A stretch of DNA of 64,000 nt from Vicugna pacos. Lineage: Eukaryota; Chordata; Mammalia; Artiodactyla; Camelidae. The notes under the pieces were generated by a model that saw only the letters and a list, made by a program, of their open reading frames with translations, did not search any database and had not been told where the DNA came from. Shown one piece after another: positions 1 through 13,300 of the stretch. Location of the stretch: positions 3,410,001 to 3,474,000 of the forward strand of contig NC_133018.1 in the NCBI RefSeq assembly GCF_048564905.1. Direction: 5' to 3'. The position numbers were made by a program, and so were the translations under genes. Position 1 is the stretch's first letter, and each line of letters starts with the position of its first letter.

Positions 1-2430
1 AACAGAGACACCCTAACAAAGTATAAGAAACCACGCCTCCGCAAGTTTAAGGGGATCAGCTAGTAATTTACCTGCATGCTAAAACAAAAACCAATATTCT
101 TCAGAGGAATGTGATCGAGAATTTCTATAAAGTATGACCTACAATGTTCAGTATATAACAAAATTTTCAAGACATGTGAAGAGATAAGAAATGCAACCCA
201 TGGTCAAGAGAGAAAGCAATCAATAGAAACTGACACCAAGGGCTCAAAGACTTCAAAGCAGTGACTACAGTTATCTTAAAGGATTTAAAGAAAATGATAC
301 TTATGAGGGAACAGACAGGAAATCAACAGAAAACTGGACATTCAAAAAAAAAATTTTGAAAAGGAACCAAATAGAAATTCCAGAACTGAAATTTCAATAA
401 ATGAAATGAAAGATTCACTGGTTGGCCTTAAGAGTAGATTGGAAAAGGAAAAAGAAAGAGCCAATAAACCTAAAGGAAGAGTGATAGAAATCTAAATGGA
501 AGAACACAGAGAAAAAATTTTTTTAAGTAAACAGAACCCCAGCGATCTGTGGGACAATATCAAAAGAGCCAGTATGTGTGTAAGTAGAGTCACAAAAAAT
601 ACGGGGGATGGAACAGACAAATACGCAGAGAAATAATGGTCAACAATTTTCCAAATTTGGTGAAAACCAGTAATTTACAGATTTAGAAGTTCAGCAAAGC
701 CCAATCAGGATAAACACACACACACAAACACACCCTTAAGCACATCATAATAAAACTGTTGAAAACCAAAAATGAGTGGAAAATCTTGAAGACCAGGAAA
801 AAAGGTACATTACACACAGAGAGCAGTACTATGAATTATTGATGATTTCTCATCAGAAACAAGAGGACAGAAGAGAATGGAAGACTGTACTTAAAAGTGG
901 TAAAAAAAACAAAAAAACCCTTTCAACCCAGAATTCTGTATCCAGCAAAAAAATTCTTCAAAAATAAAGATGAAAAAAAAATATTTTCCAATAAACAAAA
1001 ACTGAGAGAATCTTTTACTGACAGACCTGCATCACAAGACAAACTGAAGTTCTTTAGGGTGAAGGGAAATGACACAGATGGAAACTCAAACCTGAAAGAA
1101 GGGATGACGAGCACCAAGAAAGTAAAACATAAGATGCTACCTACACTGTCTCATTTTCATTTCTCTAAAAGGCAATTGGCTGCTTAAAGCAAAAAATTGT
1201 ATCACTCTCATCTGTACTGTGGGATTTATAATGGATGTAGATGTAAAAATATGAGAAACATAACATGAAGGATGAAAGGGGAAAATGACATATACTCTTG
1301 CAAGGAGCTCACATTCTACATAAAATGATACAGTATTAACTGTAAGTAGACTAAGATAGGTTAATAATGCCTAGTATAATGCCTGAAACAACCAGAAGAA
1401 ATTAAAATAAAATATAGAAACTATTTCCAGCCTTGTTAATTATTACACTAAGTGAAAGTGAACTTAGCACTCAAATTATAAAGGCAGAGATTGTCAGATT
1501 AGATTAAAAAATCAAAATCCAACTGTATGTGCTCTACAAGGGACTCACTTTAAACATATTTATAGTCTGAAAGTAAAAGATGTTATAAACACTAAGCATA
1601 AGAAAGCTGGTATGGCCTGTATTGGTAATGAAGCAAACCTCAAGACAAGAAGTATAATCAGAGATAAAAAGGGCCATTTCATAATGATGAAAAAGTTAAT
1701 TCCTCAGGAAACCGTAACCAGCATAAATGCACCTAATACCAGAACTTGACTATATATGAAGCAAAAAACCCTGAAAGAACCATAAGACAGAAACAGAAAA
1801 CTACATAACCACAACTGAAGCTTCTATTAGACAAAAATTAAGAAAGAATACAAAAATATCAAAAAATTTCAAAAGATGAAAGTGTCATAGTGTGTATCTT
1901 TGGATCACAGTGGTAGTAAATTAAAAATCAATAATAATAAAAAAATTAAGAAAGTACCAAATACTTGGAAATTGAAAAGCACACTATAAATAATCCATGA
2001 ACAAAGAAAAAAATCACGAGGAAATTAAGAAATACTTTGAACGGACTGAAAATGAAGACAGAACTTATCAAAATTTGCAGGATGCAGCTAAAGCAGGGGG
2101 AAATTTGTAGTTTTAAGTGGTGATCATAAAACATCAGAAAGGTTTTAAACCAACAATATGAATTTCCACTTTAAGAAGCTAAAATTAAAAAAAGAAAAAG
2201 AAAAAGAAAACCAGGGTAAATCCAAAGTAAATAGACAAAAGGAAACAAAAATAGAAATCAATGAGGAAAAAACACAAAAAACAGAGGCATCAACAAATCC
2301 AAAAGTTGGTCCTTTGGAAAGATTTATTAAAATGGATAATCCTCTAGGTAGGTTTGCTCAAGAGAAAAAGAAACCTCCCTACATATTAGCATTACTAGAG
2401 ATTCTACAGACACTGGAAAGATAATAAGGT
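1..2430 (+). repeat. Ancient L1/HAL1-type LINE relics
   Basis: AT-rich sequence with several L1-like stretches in sense orientation. These include text resembling the L1 endonuclease region near 1600-1745 (the IYAPNT-type stretch is degraded) and an open piece at 2158-2424 that reads like the L1 ORF2 segment KSKVNRQKETKIEINEEKTQ. The frame is broken throughout. A short CA-rich tract lies near 714-735. No host exon was seen here. Confidence 0.7.
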
Positions 2431-2582
2431 AAATGTATGGGAGGTGCTTGAAGCCACTGCAGCGAGGATGCTTCTGAACATTCTGCTCGCTGGTATGCCA
2501 GGGCTGGCGCTCACTGGTCCCCCACGCTAGGTGAAACACATTAATTGGGTGACTTGGCTCAAGGAGTGTGATCATCAGGCAT

Positions 2583-2972
2583 CAGGGAGTCTGGCCAGAT
2601 GGCTTCTTCCAAGAGCACGCCAAAACATGCACCGGTGATGGCACAGATCCTGCAGGATATGGGGATCACAGAATATGAGCCAAAAGTTATAAATCAGATG
2701 TTGGAATCTGCTTTCTGATATACGTGAACACAATTTTTTAAAATTTAAAAACATTTTATTCTTTTTTGTAGGAAGGTAATTAGGTTTATTATTTTTAATG
2801 AAGATACTGGGAATTGAACTCAGGACCTCATGCATGCTAAGCAGGCACTCTACCACTGAGCTATATATCTTCCCCACTTGAACACAATTCTTGATGATGC
2901 AAAAATTTCTTTAAGACATGCTAAGAAAGCTACTGTTCATGCAGATGATATGTAGTTGGTAATCCAGTGTAT
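2583..2972 (+). pseudogene. TAF9 retrocopy fragment, interrupted by a SINE
   Basis: Reads as the start of TAF9, the TFIID/SAGA histone-fold subunit: [20 protein letters not shown], then [19 protein letters not shown], then (after the SINE) TILDDAKISLRHAKKATVHA. No intron is present across the part that can be read, as expected for a processed copy. The start ATG is lost and a stop replaces the Arg codon after AF. A two-base insertion shifts the frame, and a second stop follows DDM. Only the histone-fold part survives; the rest and any poly(A) tail are missing. The lead-in ESGQMAS fits TAF9 rather than TAF9B. Confidence 0.85.
2736..2878 (-). mobile_element. Camelid tRNA-Ala-derived SINE (Vic-1-like) inside the TAF9 pseudogene
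   Basis: On the minus strand the head reads as a tRNA with an A box (TAGCTCAGTGG-like), an anticodon-arm stretch CTTAGCATG, and a B box (GGGTTCAATCC-like, here slightly changed). The tail is AT-rich. An 11-base target-site duplication, tgaacacaatt, flanks it at 2725-2735 and 2879-2889, so it inserted after the TAF9 copy was in place. Confidence 0.88.
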
Positions 2973-2974
2973 GC

Positions 2975-4200
2975 CAACCACTTTTTCTTATAAAAACTTT
3001 ACTGTTTCACCTTTCACATTCAGATACACAGTCCTTCTGAAATGGAATTTTGTGTATAGTCAATATTATTTTTATAATGAATAGCCAAATTACCTAGTAC
3101 CACTTACTGAAAATCCTTCCCCCCATCATTTTCTCTACTGTGCTATAATCTCTGTCATGAATCAGGTGACTGTTCACCTGTTCACCTTTTCCTGTATTCT
3201 GTATTTTGTTCCACTGATTTGACTACATTTGCACTAAAACCACACTGTCTAATTAGAATTGCTTCACAGTAGATACTGATCTCTGCTAGCGTAAATCCTC
3301 CAGCTTTGTTCAGCTTTAAGAATTGCCTTGGATATTCTTTGCTCTTTGCATTTCTGTATTAATTTTAACACTGGTTTGTCAATTTTTACATGCACACAAA
3401 AAAGTTCCTGCATTTTGATTGGGATCACTCTGAATATGGAGAGAAGAAGCATCTTGTCAACACCGAATCTCCTAATTCACCAGTGTGGTATATTCCTGTT
3501 ACACTAGGTCTCCTTCACTTCTCTTGATAATGCTTTGCAATTTCCAGCAATTTTCTCAAATCTTTTGTGAGATTTATTCCTAGGTATCTGATATGGTTTA
3601 ATGATACTCTAAATGGTAATGTGTGTAATGTGTAATGCATAAAGTATGATTAATTCTGGTATTTGACCTTGTATCAGTCTTGTTAAACTAAACCAACACT
3701 GAAATTTTAACAGTTTGTCTATAACGTCTTTTATGATGATGCGTTTCTTATGTCATTTGTGTCCTGTTCTCACGTTTTTACAGAGCAGTACTCCCAGTAC
3801 AGTGTGGAGGAAAGCGGCTAGAGTGGACGTGTGTGTCTAATTCTCAGTCTCAAGGGAAAAGATTTTCACGTATAAACATTAAGCATGATAAATGTTATAG
3901 GTTTTTAATATGTGTTTAAAAGTCAGAGTAAAGAAGTTCCTCTAAATTCTCTAATTTGCTAAGATAAAAAAATAGGTACTGAAAAGTTTACAGGGTTTTT
4001 ATCTGCTGTGAATACTATATCATTTGCTCCTGCTTTCAGTTAGTGTGGTCAAGAACACTGACTGATTTTTGAATAAAGAACTATTCTTGCATTCCTGAAA
4101 TACACTCCAGATGGTCACGGTGTATTATTCTTTTTATTCGTTGTTGGACCTGATTTGCTACTATTTTGTTAAAATTTTCTTCATCTTTTCATGGTATGTA
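2975..4200 (-). repeat. L1 LINE relic, antisense (ORF2 region)
   Basis: Plus-strand text matches the reverse complement of L1 ORF2, for example the stretch around 3290-3560. The copy is old and broken. No SLC5 exon was seen within it. Confidence 0.65.
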
Positions 4201-4900
4201 TTTTCCCTTTTTTTTTTTTAGCCTTCCTCAATCTTAAAGAGACAAGTTTCAGGATACAAAACTGTTTCTATATACTAACAATGAATTATCTGAAAAATAA
4301 ATAAAATAATCCCAGTTACAAGAGCATCAAAATCAATAAAACACTTAGGAATAAATTTAACCAAGGAGATAAAAGATCTCTACACTGCCTATAAGACATT
4401 GATATAATAAATTGAAGAAGACACAAATAAACAGAAAGATATCTTGTGTTCATGAATTAGATGAATTAATACTGTTAAAATGTTCACACTACTCAAAGCC
4501 ATCTATAGAGTCAATGCAACCCTTATCAAGAAATCTCTGTACCCCCATGCTCACAGAGGCATTATTCACAGTAGCCAAGACACAGAAACAACCTAAGTGT
4601 TTATTAACAGATGAATGCATAAACAAGATGTGGTATACATACTCAATGGAATATTACTCAGCCACAAAAAGAAGGAAATCCTCCCATTTGTGACAACATG
4701 GACGAACCTTTAGGGCATTATACTAAGTGAAATAAGTCAGACAGAGAAAGACAAATATGGTCTCACTTATTGTAGAATCTTAAAAAAAGCCCGAATTCAT
4801 GGAAACAGAGAGCAGACCGGTGGCCATCTGAGGTGGGGAGTAAGGGTAGGGGAGAGGGGTGAAGTTGGTCAAAGGGTACAAACTGTCAGTCTCAAGGTAA
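4200..4900 (+). repeat. L1 LINE 3' end, sense
   Basis: Contains the typical ruminant/camel L1 end of ORF2 and 3' UTR, with phrases such as atggaatattactcagccac and aagtcagacagagaaagaca, between about 4570 and 4770. Confidence 0.8.
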
Positions 4901-5059
4901 GTTCTGGGAGGGGGAAGGTAAGCATGGTAACTGTAACTGACCACACTTGACTCCCGTCTCCCGGGACACTGCCGTAGGTTTTCCCTCCACGTGTTGTAAA
5001 TCCCACGGACTTTTCTCTCGTTGATATCAACACTCCCTGATTCCTATTTCCCACATGCT

Positions 5060-6460
5060 TACCTTTCTGGTGCTCTTTGTCGTTCTCTGAAGGTCAGTTC
5101 TTCGATCCGGGTTATTTTCCTGCAGCCTGAAGAACATCCTTTAGTATTTCTTATGAAATTCTAATGTAACAGAATTGAAATGTAATGAAAGTGAAATTCT
5201 ACTGTAGCAAGTTCTCTCAACTTCCATTTATCTGAACAGACATTTGTTTCACCTTCACTTAGGAGGCTTTTTTGATGGGCACTGAATTCCAGGTGGGCAG
5301 TTTTTTCAAGCACTTGAAGATGTCATTCCACTGTTTTCTGGATTTTAGATTCTGTTGAAAATTCTGCTGTCTCCGTGTTGCTCTTTTGAAGGAAATGTGG
5401 TTATTTCCCTCTGGCTGCTGTAAAGGTCTGCTTGATCTTCAGTCCTCAGTAGTATTGCTACCATGAGGTCTGGGCATGCTCACCTTTGTGTTTTTCCTGT
5501 CTCCCATTTGTGGGATTTCTTCATCTCTGGATAATTGTCCAGATAACAATTCTAGGCCATTTTCTTTGCAGAATCGCTTCTCCAATTACACGTGCATAGT
5601 TCCAATGTTCCAGTCACACGTGTGTTATTCTTCTGTGTCTGTGTCCCTTCTTCCCTGTGTGCTTCAGTTTGCATGTTGTTGATGGATCTATTTCCAAGCC
5701 ACTATGTCTTCTGTGACAGCCAATTACTTGTTGTTAACCCATCCACTGAGTTTTCAACTTCAGATATTTATTTTCCAATTCCAGAAAAACCTTCTCATTT
5801 CTATAAATTCTAATTCTCTGGAGAAATTCCCAATTCTTTTCATCTACTTTATACACCTTCCCCTCAGCTTTCTTGTTCATATTAATCATGGTTATTTCAA
5901 AGTCCTTGTCTGCTGACCTCACCTGTGGGTCTACTTCTCCATATATGACGTATTTTACTTTATATATATATTAGTATAAATACAGTGGTAAGGGGGACAT
6001 TCTTGCTTTGTTCCTTCCTAGTTCCATTAGGCGTGATCTTGGATTCTCAGGTGATAAGGATATGTTTTATCATGTTGAAAAGTACCTATTTTACCAAATA
6101 CCTTTTCATCATCTGGATATATTTGATGTTTCTCTTCTAATCTATTAACATGGTGAATTAATTAGTACATTTCCTAATACTGAACCATCCTTGTATTTCC
6201 AGACAACAATCACAGTTCGTAATGAGATGACATTCTTTTAACATCCTTTTAGTATATTGTTGGATATGTGTCTAATATTTTATTTACAATTTTTGCATTG
6301 GTATTTTAAAGTGAGATTAGTCTTCGGTTTTAATCTTTTTTTGCGCTGTATTTGTTAGGTTTTGGCATCAATATCTTGAACTTTATAAAATGAATTTAAG
6401 TCTTCCTTTTCCCCCTATGTTCTATCACACTTTAAATAAAACTAGTATCTGTTTCTTAAA
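5060..6460 (-). repeat. L1 LINE relics, antisense
   Basis: Reverse-complement L1 text: a 5060-5500 stretch matching the region that ends in the reverse complement of ccagaattctgtatccagc, then ORF2-like text at 5960-6350. Multiply broken and old. Confidence 0.65.
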
Positions 6461-6759
6461 GTTCCTGAGAAAAGTGTTTTTTAAACAATGGAATGCTAAC
6501 AAAATGTACCAGGAAACTTCATTGCAGGGGTTAGGCAGGTGAAACAGACTGCACCATGCACCCTGCTAAGGGATGAAGGAAACATTTTAGGCATGACACA
6601 GGCCACATTCAAAGTGTGTGGGCCAGAAGTGATCCATGGGCAGCCAGCGTGAAACCCTACGGAATGATGGCGGCCCACGTTGACACGTTCCTATCCCTGC
6701 CCTGTGCCTAGCACATGCGGCCTCCTGGTTAAAGATGGGGCCCTGATATGGATGTGTTC

Positions 6760-6905
6760 TGCTTACCATGTGATCTCAGACAGACCAAGTCCCTTCTCTG
6801 AGCCACCTTCCCCTCATTTGCACAGAGAGAGTAAAGAATAAAACTTACCTTTAAGAGCTGTCAAGAGGACTGAATGAGGTAGTGAGACAATGTATATAAA
6901 CTTCC
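6760..6905. repeat. MIR SINE relic
   Basis: Text of the type 'tcagacagaccaagtccctt ... ctcatttgcacagag ... ggactgaatgaggtagtgag' is characteristic of the MIR core. The surrounding 6460-7180 holds no recognisable exon; I looked here for SLC5 exon 12 and did not find it. Confidence 0.55.
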
Positions 6906-7182
6906 TCACAAAGACTGGTTTGGGGGGCACATTAATACACTATGCCCATTTCTATCATTGTGAGTATTCATTTTTCCCAAATGGAAACAATGTTCTTTGT
7001 GATTATAAAAGCAATATATCTTCACTGCAAAACTGCAACAGACAAAAAGAAACCACCACCATGCTGTACACAGACAGGGTAACTCTGTATGCAGCATCAG
7101 TGCCTCAGTTTTCTGCATAACGACACACTGTGGGCATCTTTCACTGACAGCAGTAACTCATGCAATTAGAGGCATCCTTCAC

Positions 7183-7333
7183 CTTCCTGTTATCATGAGC
7201 TCCTTTTCAGTGGCTGTCGGCCGCATCTGGGTATAGATGTCCATTGTGAACACGGCGCTGGCACCGCTGAAAACAGACGTCAGGGAGGACATGAGAGAGG
7301 CCCATAGAGCAGACACCATCAAGCCTTGAACAC
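7183..7333 (-). CDS. SLC5-like exon 11 (Na2-site helix)
   Basis: 151 bases, phase 1 in and phase 2 out. Reads [20 protein letters not shown] then [20 protein letters not shown] and [10 protein letters not shown]. The serines of ASLMSS match the Na2-site serines S389, S392 and S393 of SGLT1. The donor AG/GTGAAG splits the Arg codon that matches SGLT1 R427. This is the last exon I can find; later exons should lie at or before position 1. Confidence 0.93.
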
Positions 7334-10300
7334 CTGGAAAAGAAGGACCCTTTCTGGGCCTCCAGCTTGCCGGCCACGCCAGGAGGTACCTGAGGCCTGA
7401 GGGACTTTCCCACATGCTGACTTTGTTGGAATGGAGGCCTCTCTGAGACAGATCAGTGCATCACACCTGTCCTCGCTTGGTGATGTGCCTACTGTGTCTT
7501 TATATAATGGAAAGGAGCAGTTACTTGGGCCAAAAATCTCTTCAGGCATTCACCTGATGGCCCCCTGCAGCCTGGCAAATGGACACACTGCTGCCCCTTT
7601 CACAGAGGAGGAGCCCAAGGCTCGAAAGGATCCAGACCACAGCAAGTGACGCGGCTCCTTGTGTCTCAGTGTCCCCATCCGTGAAGTAGGTATGAAAGTG
7701 CCTACCACACAGGGCTGCTGTTAAGACTAAGATACAGTGAGAACATGGGTTAACACAGCGCCCAGCACAGAGCAAGCGCTCAGCAAGCATTAGCTACAAA
7801 CATGATAATCCAGGGCTTTTACCTGAAACGCCACTAAGTGGCAGGGACCTTGCCCTGTCGAGGGATTTCCGTGTGTGGTTGGAACAGCCTGAGGCTCACT
7901 GGGCTGCACTGGAGGCTGCTGCAGCAAGGCCCCACTGCACTTGGGGGCTACTCGGGCCAGGCCTTGCTTCAGTGCCCCATGGCCCTGGGCCACAGCCTGG
8001 GGCGCCTGAAGACAGGCCCAGCTGGTGAAACTGGACAGCCTCCTTCCTGACTGTGGGATGTCAGGGTTTCCCTCCCTTGCAGTCCATCCACATCGTATTT
8101 TATGGAACTGTCTCAACACTGCTCGCCTGATTCACACAGCTAACGTGGAATTTGTAAAAAGAACTGTACTATTCATTTGGCCATTTCTGTGGGGTGTGGG
8201 GAAGCAGGTGAGATGAAAGCTGTCTCCCTGCCTGTCCCACTGGATGGAGCCTCACCTCCACACGTCCACAGGCCAGAACAACACCGAGCACCCACCCACG
8301 GAACCAGGGAGCCAGGGTGGGGCTGAGTGAGGAGGGATCAGTGCAGAGGCTGTGTCCGGGAGACGGAGGAGGATGGATGCAGAGGAGGCCAGCAAGGCTC
8401 CCTGGACACCCCGAGGGCCCTCCCTCCTGAGCCTACGCTTCCGCCGGCACACAGGTGCCCTTACTCCTGACTCAGCTCACAGCCCTCTACAGCTGGCCCA
8501 CGCCTCACCTTTGGGCAGCAGCTCCGCCACCAGCATGGGGTAGGCCATGGGGCTGCAGCCGGTGCTGAAACCACAGTACTCTTCACACTCTGAGGGCACC
8601 ACACAGGCCACTTTATCTGCAGAGAGAGACAACGGTCACCCCTGTACACTGGCTGTTGAGCTCTGACATCTGAGATTGGAGAACAGGGAAGCAAATCGTG
8701 TGTGGATGTCAGATTTGTGGTCTCCAATTCAGGAGTGTGGGGTGGAGGTCAGGGCTGAGAGTCAGGCCAGGGGAGTCTGGTGGCCGGTGCTTCGGCCAGT
8801 TCACCGCCTGACCCCACAGCAAGTCCCGTGACTTCAACAAGACTTTCAGTGATCCCAGCTGGTGTCAGGGAGGCAAATGGTTATTTATTCACATAGTGGC
8901 ATGTGATCTTACTGGGGTGTTATTTCAGAGTATTTGGGAAGAAATTTTGGACAAAGGAAAGTAAAGGAAGTGAATGTGGTATGTCCTTGAAGAGTGTAAA
9001 TAGGGGATATAAAGTTATGGCCTGAGAAAGAAACAGAAGCAACGAGCCAGCGTGGACTAGAAGGTGGCGGGACTCCGCCCGGGTTCACGTGGAGGGCCAA
9101 TGGTGCCACCGGGGGCGTCAGGAAAGGGTGTGAAAACTCCCTCCCTGCGAGCAGGATCACAGTCTCCCTTGGCACCAGCCCGGCCATTCTGGAAACTCCT
9201 TCCCCTTGACCACAATGACTGGTCCCTGTCACTCCAGTGAACGCACCAAGGCTTTCCTGGGACTTTTGCTGGAACTGTGGGGAAGGGAACACCCCTCCTG
9301 GGGATTGCTGGGCTGGCGGTGGGGAAGCCTGGTGCTGCTGGCAGTCATCTCACCCCCAGACGGACTGTGGAGGACACCAGCTTGGAAGAAAGAGGAGCTA
9401 AAAGTGCACGTCACATTCAGTCAAGAGCCTCAACTAATATAGCGGCCCACACAGAAAGCCAGACTGACGGAATCATACCTTGGTGACATCTGGCCTCCCT
9501 CTGGTGGGGGAAAGACCCCGAAGCTAGGGCCAGAAGCATTCACGTTACTGGAAAGGCATATTCTTTCAGGAGTGGGGGCAGCTGTCCAGCTTCTGTGACA
9601 AATGGCTCTCTGGCTTCATACAGCCGGCCTGTGTAAACAGTCTGCGAGTCTGGACATTTCTCAGGCTCGGGACACGTGGTTCTGGGCCCCTCCCCACCCC
9701 GCGGCCACCCCAGGTCAGCTCCACCAGCTCTACCCACGGTGGGCAGAGGTTCGGGGAGTGTGGGTTCCTGTGCCCTCTCTCCTCCCCACCGCCGCCACCA
9801 CTTCCAGAGTCCAAGAGACATTGATTTTGTCCATCTTCTTCCTCGGTGGGCTGAGTGGTCTGCACTATGAAGTGCAGGTAGGGAGGTGGGGTCACCAAGC
9901 CCAAGGGACTCTGGGGTCCTAGGGAGCACAGGGGCCTATTTTCCAACCTATGAGGAGGCACCACCTACGAGAACCCAAAACATGCTGCCTGACAGCTGAA
10001 GGCCAAATCTGGGATGTTGAAACTGGAAAGGAATTAGGATTTTAAAAAGAGGCATGTCTCCAGGGCAGACTGGAGGACCGTCAGGGCTGGAGACATCTAG
10101 TGCACGTGGAGCTTCGCAATCAGAAGGCCTACCCTCCGCTGGTCTTCGTCAAGCACTGCAGCAGAGGATTCTTGGAAGCCCCCTGCTCCGCCCCGGGGCT
10201 GTGCCATCAGAGCACAGGCTCCATAAACGGTTAATGAATGAACAGACCAGGTGCCGGAGGCAGCACAGCCAGTGAAACGAGGCTGGAACGGGGACTAGGG

Positions 10301-13300
10301 ACACGCACGAAGTTACAAGAGCTCGTGAAGGGAGCAGGGACGTCCTGGTAGCACTTACTGGAGAGAATGTGGGCCTGCGCGTCAGACCCACTGTAGGGGT
10401 CCGTCTGTGGCTGGAGAGCAGCCAAGAGCATCAGCCGTGGCCTGGCCGGGCAGCTGGGGTGCCCACAGGACGGCTTGCAGGGCGAGGGGAGCAGCTGGCC
10501 TCCCAGGGACTGGGCCTCATGGTGCACAGAGGCGGCAGGGAGGCCCGACTGGCCCTTCCCTGCCTGAACTCGTCTCTGAAGTTTCTCTCTCGCCACCTCC
10601 ACCCCCTACCCCCGCCAGACTTCTGTGGGGCTACATCCCTACCCTGAATCCACTGGCTCTCAGGAAAGCACTCTGGGTACCTCAAGCCCAGCCCGCTGCG
10701 GGAGACCATGCAAGCCCACGCCCTCCAGATGCCCTGGAGAGATGTGGTCAGCGTGGACGTGTCAGCGCGAGAATCACCTGAGTACAGGACGCGGCTGATC
10801 ATCCCTGGCATCACCATGCTGAACATGGGCAGCAGCTTCAGGTACCCACACATGACGCAGCCGGCCTTCACGTGACACACGTTCTTCCCCGCCAGGCAGC
10901 CCTGGATGAAAATCTGCCAAGGAAACATGGGGGGGGGTGGCTTTCTCAGGTTGTATCAAGCCCGGGCTGCCTAGGCTCCGACAGGACAACCGTGACCTGT
11001 AGTGGCAGCAGGGTGTGCCCTTGGGGGTTGCCAGTTGCTCACCCCAACCAACCCGGCGTCTCGGGACATCCAGGGCCAGAGGAGGCGCGTGTGGCCGCCA
11101 CGCATGTTGTGCTCAGTGCACAGCTGCCAGGGGGGACGCATGTGGCATGCACGACCTTGGCCTCACTGCTTGCATGGCACACCAACCACAGCAGTGCAGG
11201 GCTTACACGCTGTCCCCCAGCAAGGACGAGACCCCCTCCTGGAGGCCCAGTCTCTGTGCCTGAGACATCAGTCTAAGCACACACAGGTCCCTGGCAACAA
11301 ATGAGTGTTTAGAACTGGGGCCGACTTCACTCATCTAAGTGGAAATGAACGAATGTAGCCCTTGACGCGCAGAGTCTCCCGGGAGGAGCTCCACCACCGT
11401 TTCGTGGAGGTGATGTGTGCTCAGCATAGTACAGCGGGCAGATGAGACGCACTAAGAACAGAAAGACCTGGTCCAGTGCCTCAAGACAACGCAGGATTAT
11501 GTCTGCACTAAAATCACATTCTCAAAGCACATTTAAATAATGTGGAAAAATGCTCACAGTGTGACAGTAACTGAGAGGCAGGGGATACAACAATCGCACA
11601 CACCCTGTGACACCTGGCAAAAGTCCACAGGAATAAACCAACTTGAGGGAATAGTGGTTAATCCTGGGGTGGTAGGATTGACAGGCAGAGTTTTCATGTT
11701 CTTCTTTATGCTTTCTCTAGCTCCCAGATGCATAATTTTAATAACAGGAGGGAGATCCCCAAAGTGGTTCTGCCTCACACAACAGGTGCTGCTTCTTAGG
11801 GGGCCCACGGGCATTCTGCTGTCCGCCTCTCAGCGCACAGGGCCTTGGCTGGGCGGGTGGGCAGCCGGGCTGCGCGTCCTGGTCTTTGCTTAGCCCCGTG
11901 CACAGAGGAGACAGTCGCTAAGGGAGGGGATGAAGGAGCAGGGCAAGGGCAGAAGCAGACTCTCACTCCCCAGACAGGACAGTCTCAGGGGCTGCAGAAA
12001 GTCCTGAACACCTTCGTGGGTTGTCCTACATCACAGAGTGTGGCAAGGGGCAGACTGTTTAAAAATGGTGGTGGCGGGCCAGAGGAAAACAACTTTCCTT
12101 CTGTCAGTTTGTTTACTTCTTTTTTCATTAAAATTTTTCTTAAATCATTTTCTTTAGTTAGGAAGTTATAGATTCTACTTCTATGCTTTTAATAATTACC
12201 CTTCAAATTTTAACATGAATGCAACTTCCAGCCTAAAGTAAATCAGTCTCCCCACCCCACTGAGCAATTCAAGGTCCACAGGCAGAGTGAGCTCCCACCG
12301 TGTCTGGTCTTTCAGTTCTGTCCTGCGTGTAAATTTACTTTCCATATTTAGGATTACAGTGACTTTCCAGCCAGTGTGTGAGGTCTGCACCTGGGCCGGT
12401 CAGCATCTCTAACTGTCACTCTTGCTCTGCAGAACCTCCTTTCCCTTCATGCACAACCTTCAGTCTCTAGGGAAGGTTATGCCTTTATTTCGCCCTTGCT
12501 TCTGAAAAACACTTAGCTGGGTGTATAACTGACAGCTGACATTTTCCTCAGGACTGTGAAAATTTTACTTATTTATTCTCCCTGTGGGTTGCACTGTTGC
12601 TGCTAAGTCTGTAGGGCTGTGTCTCTTCTTACAAGTGATCTTTCCTCTCCGGTGGCTTTTAGGGTCTTCTCCTTGTCTTTCGTGTTCTGCAACTTCATGA
12701 GGTTGTGACTTTGTGTCTACCTGCTTGGGATTCGCGGTGATCCCTGAATCTGATTAGCCCCTTTCTCCTCAAACACCACTTACCCTCCTCCTCCTGGAAC
12801 TCTAACAGGTGTGTTGTAATCCTCACTCCGTCTTCCACGTCACTTTCTCTTTCACACTTTCCACTTTTGTGCTTTTTGAGCAATTTCTTCAGTTCTCCCT
12901 TCTGGGTTACTAATTTTTTCTTTCCACTATGTTTAACCTGCTATTTTAAGTTACTGAGCTTTACATTTCAACAAGGATATTTTTCATTTCCAGAAGTTCG
13001 AGCTTTAAATCTAACCGCTCATTTTTGATGGAATTGTGTTAATGTTTTCAGTTCCACTTTTATCTCCCTGAACGCGTATTTTGTGTCTGGTATCTGGCAC
13101 TTCCGTTTCTGAAGTGTGGGGGCGCCAGTTTTGCTGTTTCTTGCTTGCGCTGGTTCGAGTCCTCCGTGTTTCCTAACCATGGTGGGGCTCACGCTGAGCG
13201 GGCCCTTGTTGGTGAGTCTCTGGCGAAGCCTTGGGCGAGGGTGCACCTGTCACAGGTCCTGCTGGCTCAGCCGGTAACAAGTCTTGGAAGAGTTTAAGTT

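Noticed and set aside
6496-7120. Candidate exon 12 of the transporter
   Set aside because: None of the frames in this stretch resembles the SGLT1 segment [20 protein letters not shown] or its paralogues.
9540-9964. Overlapping 129- and 132-codon minus-strand frames in intron 9
   Set aside because: They lie between exons 9 and 10, which join in phase without them, and show no SLC5 similarity.
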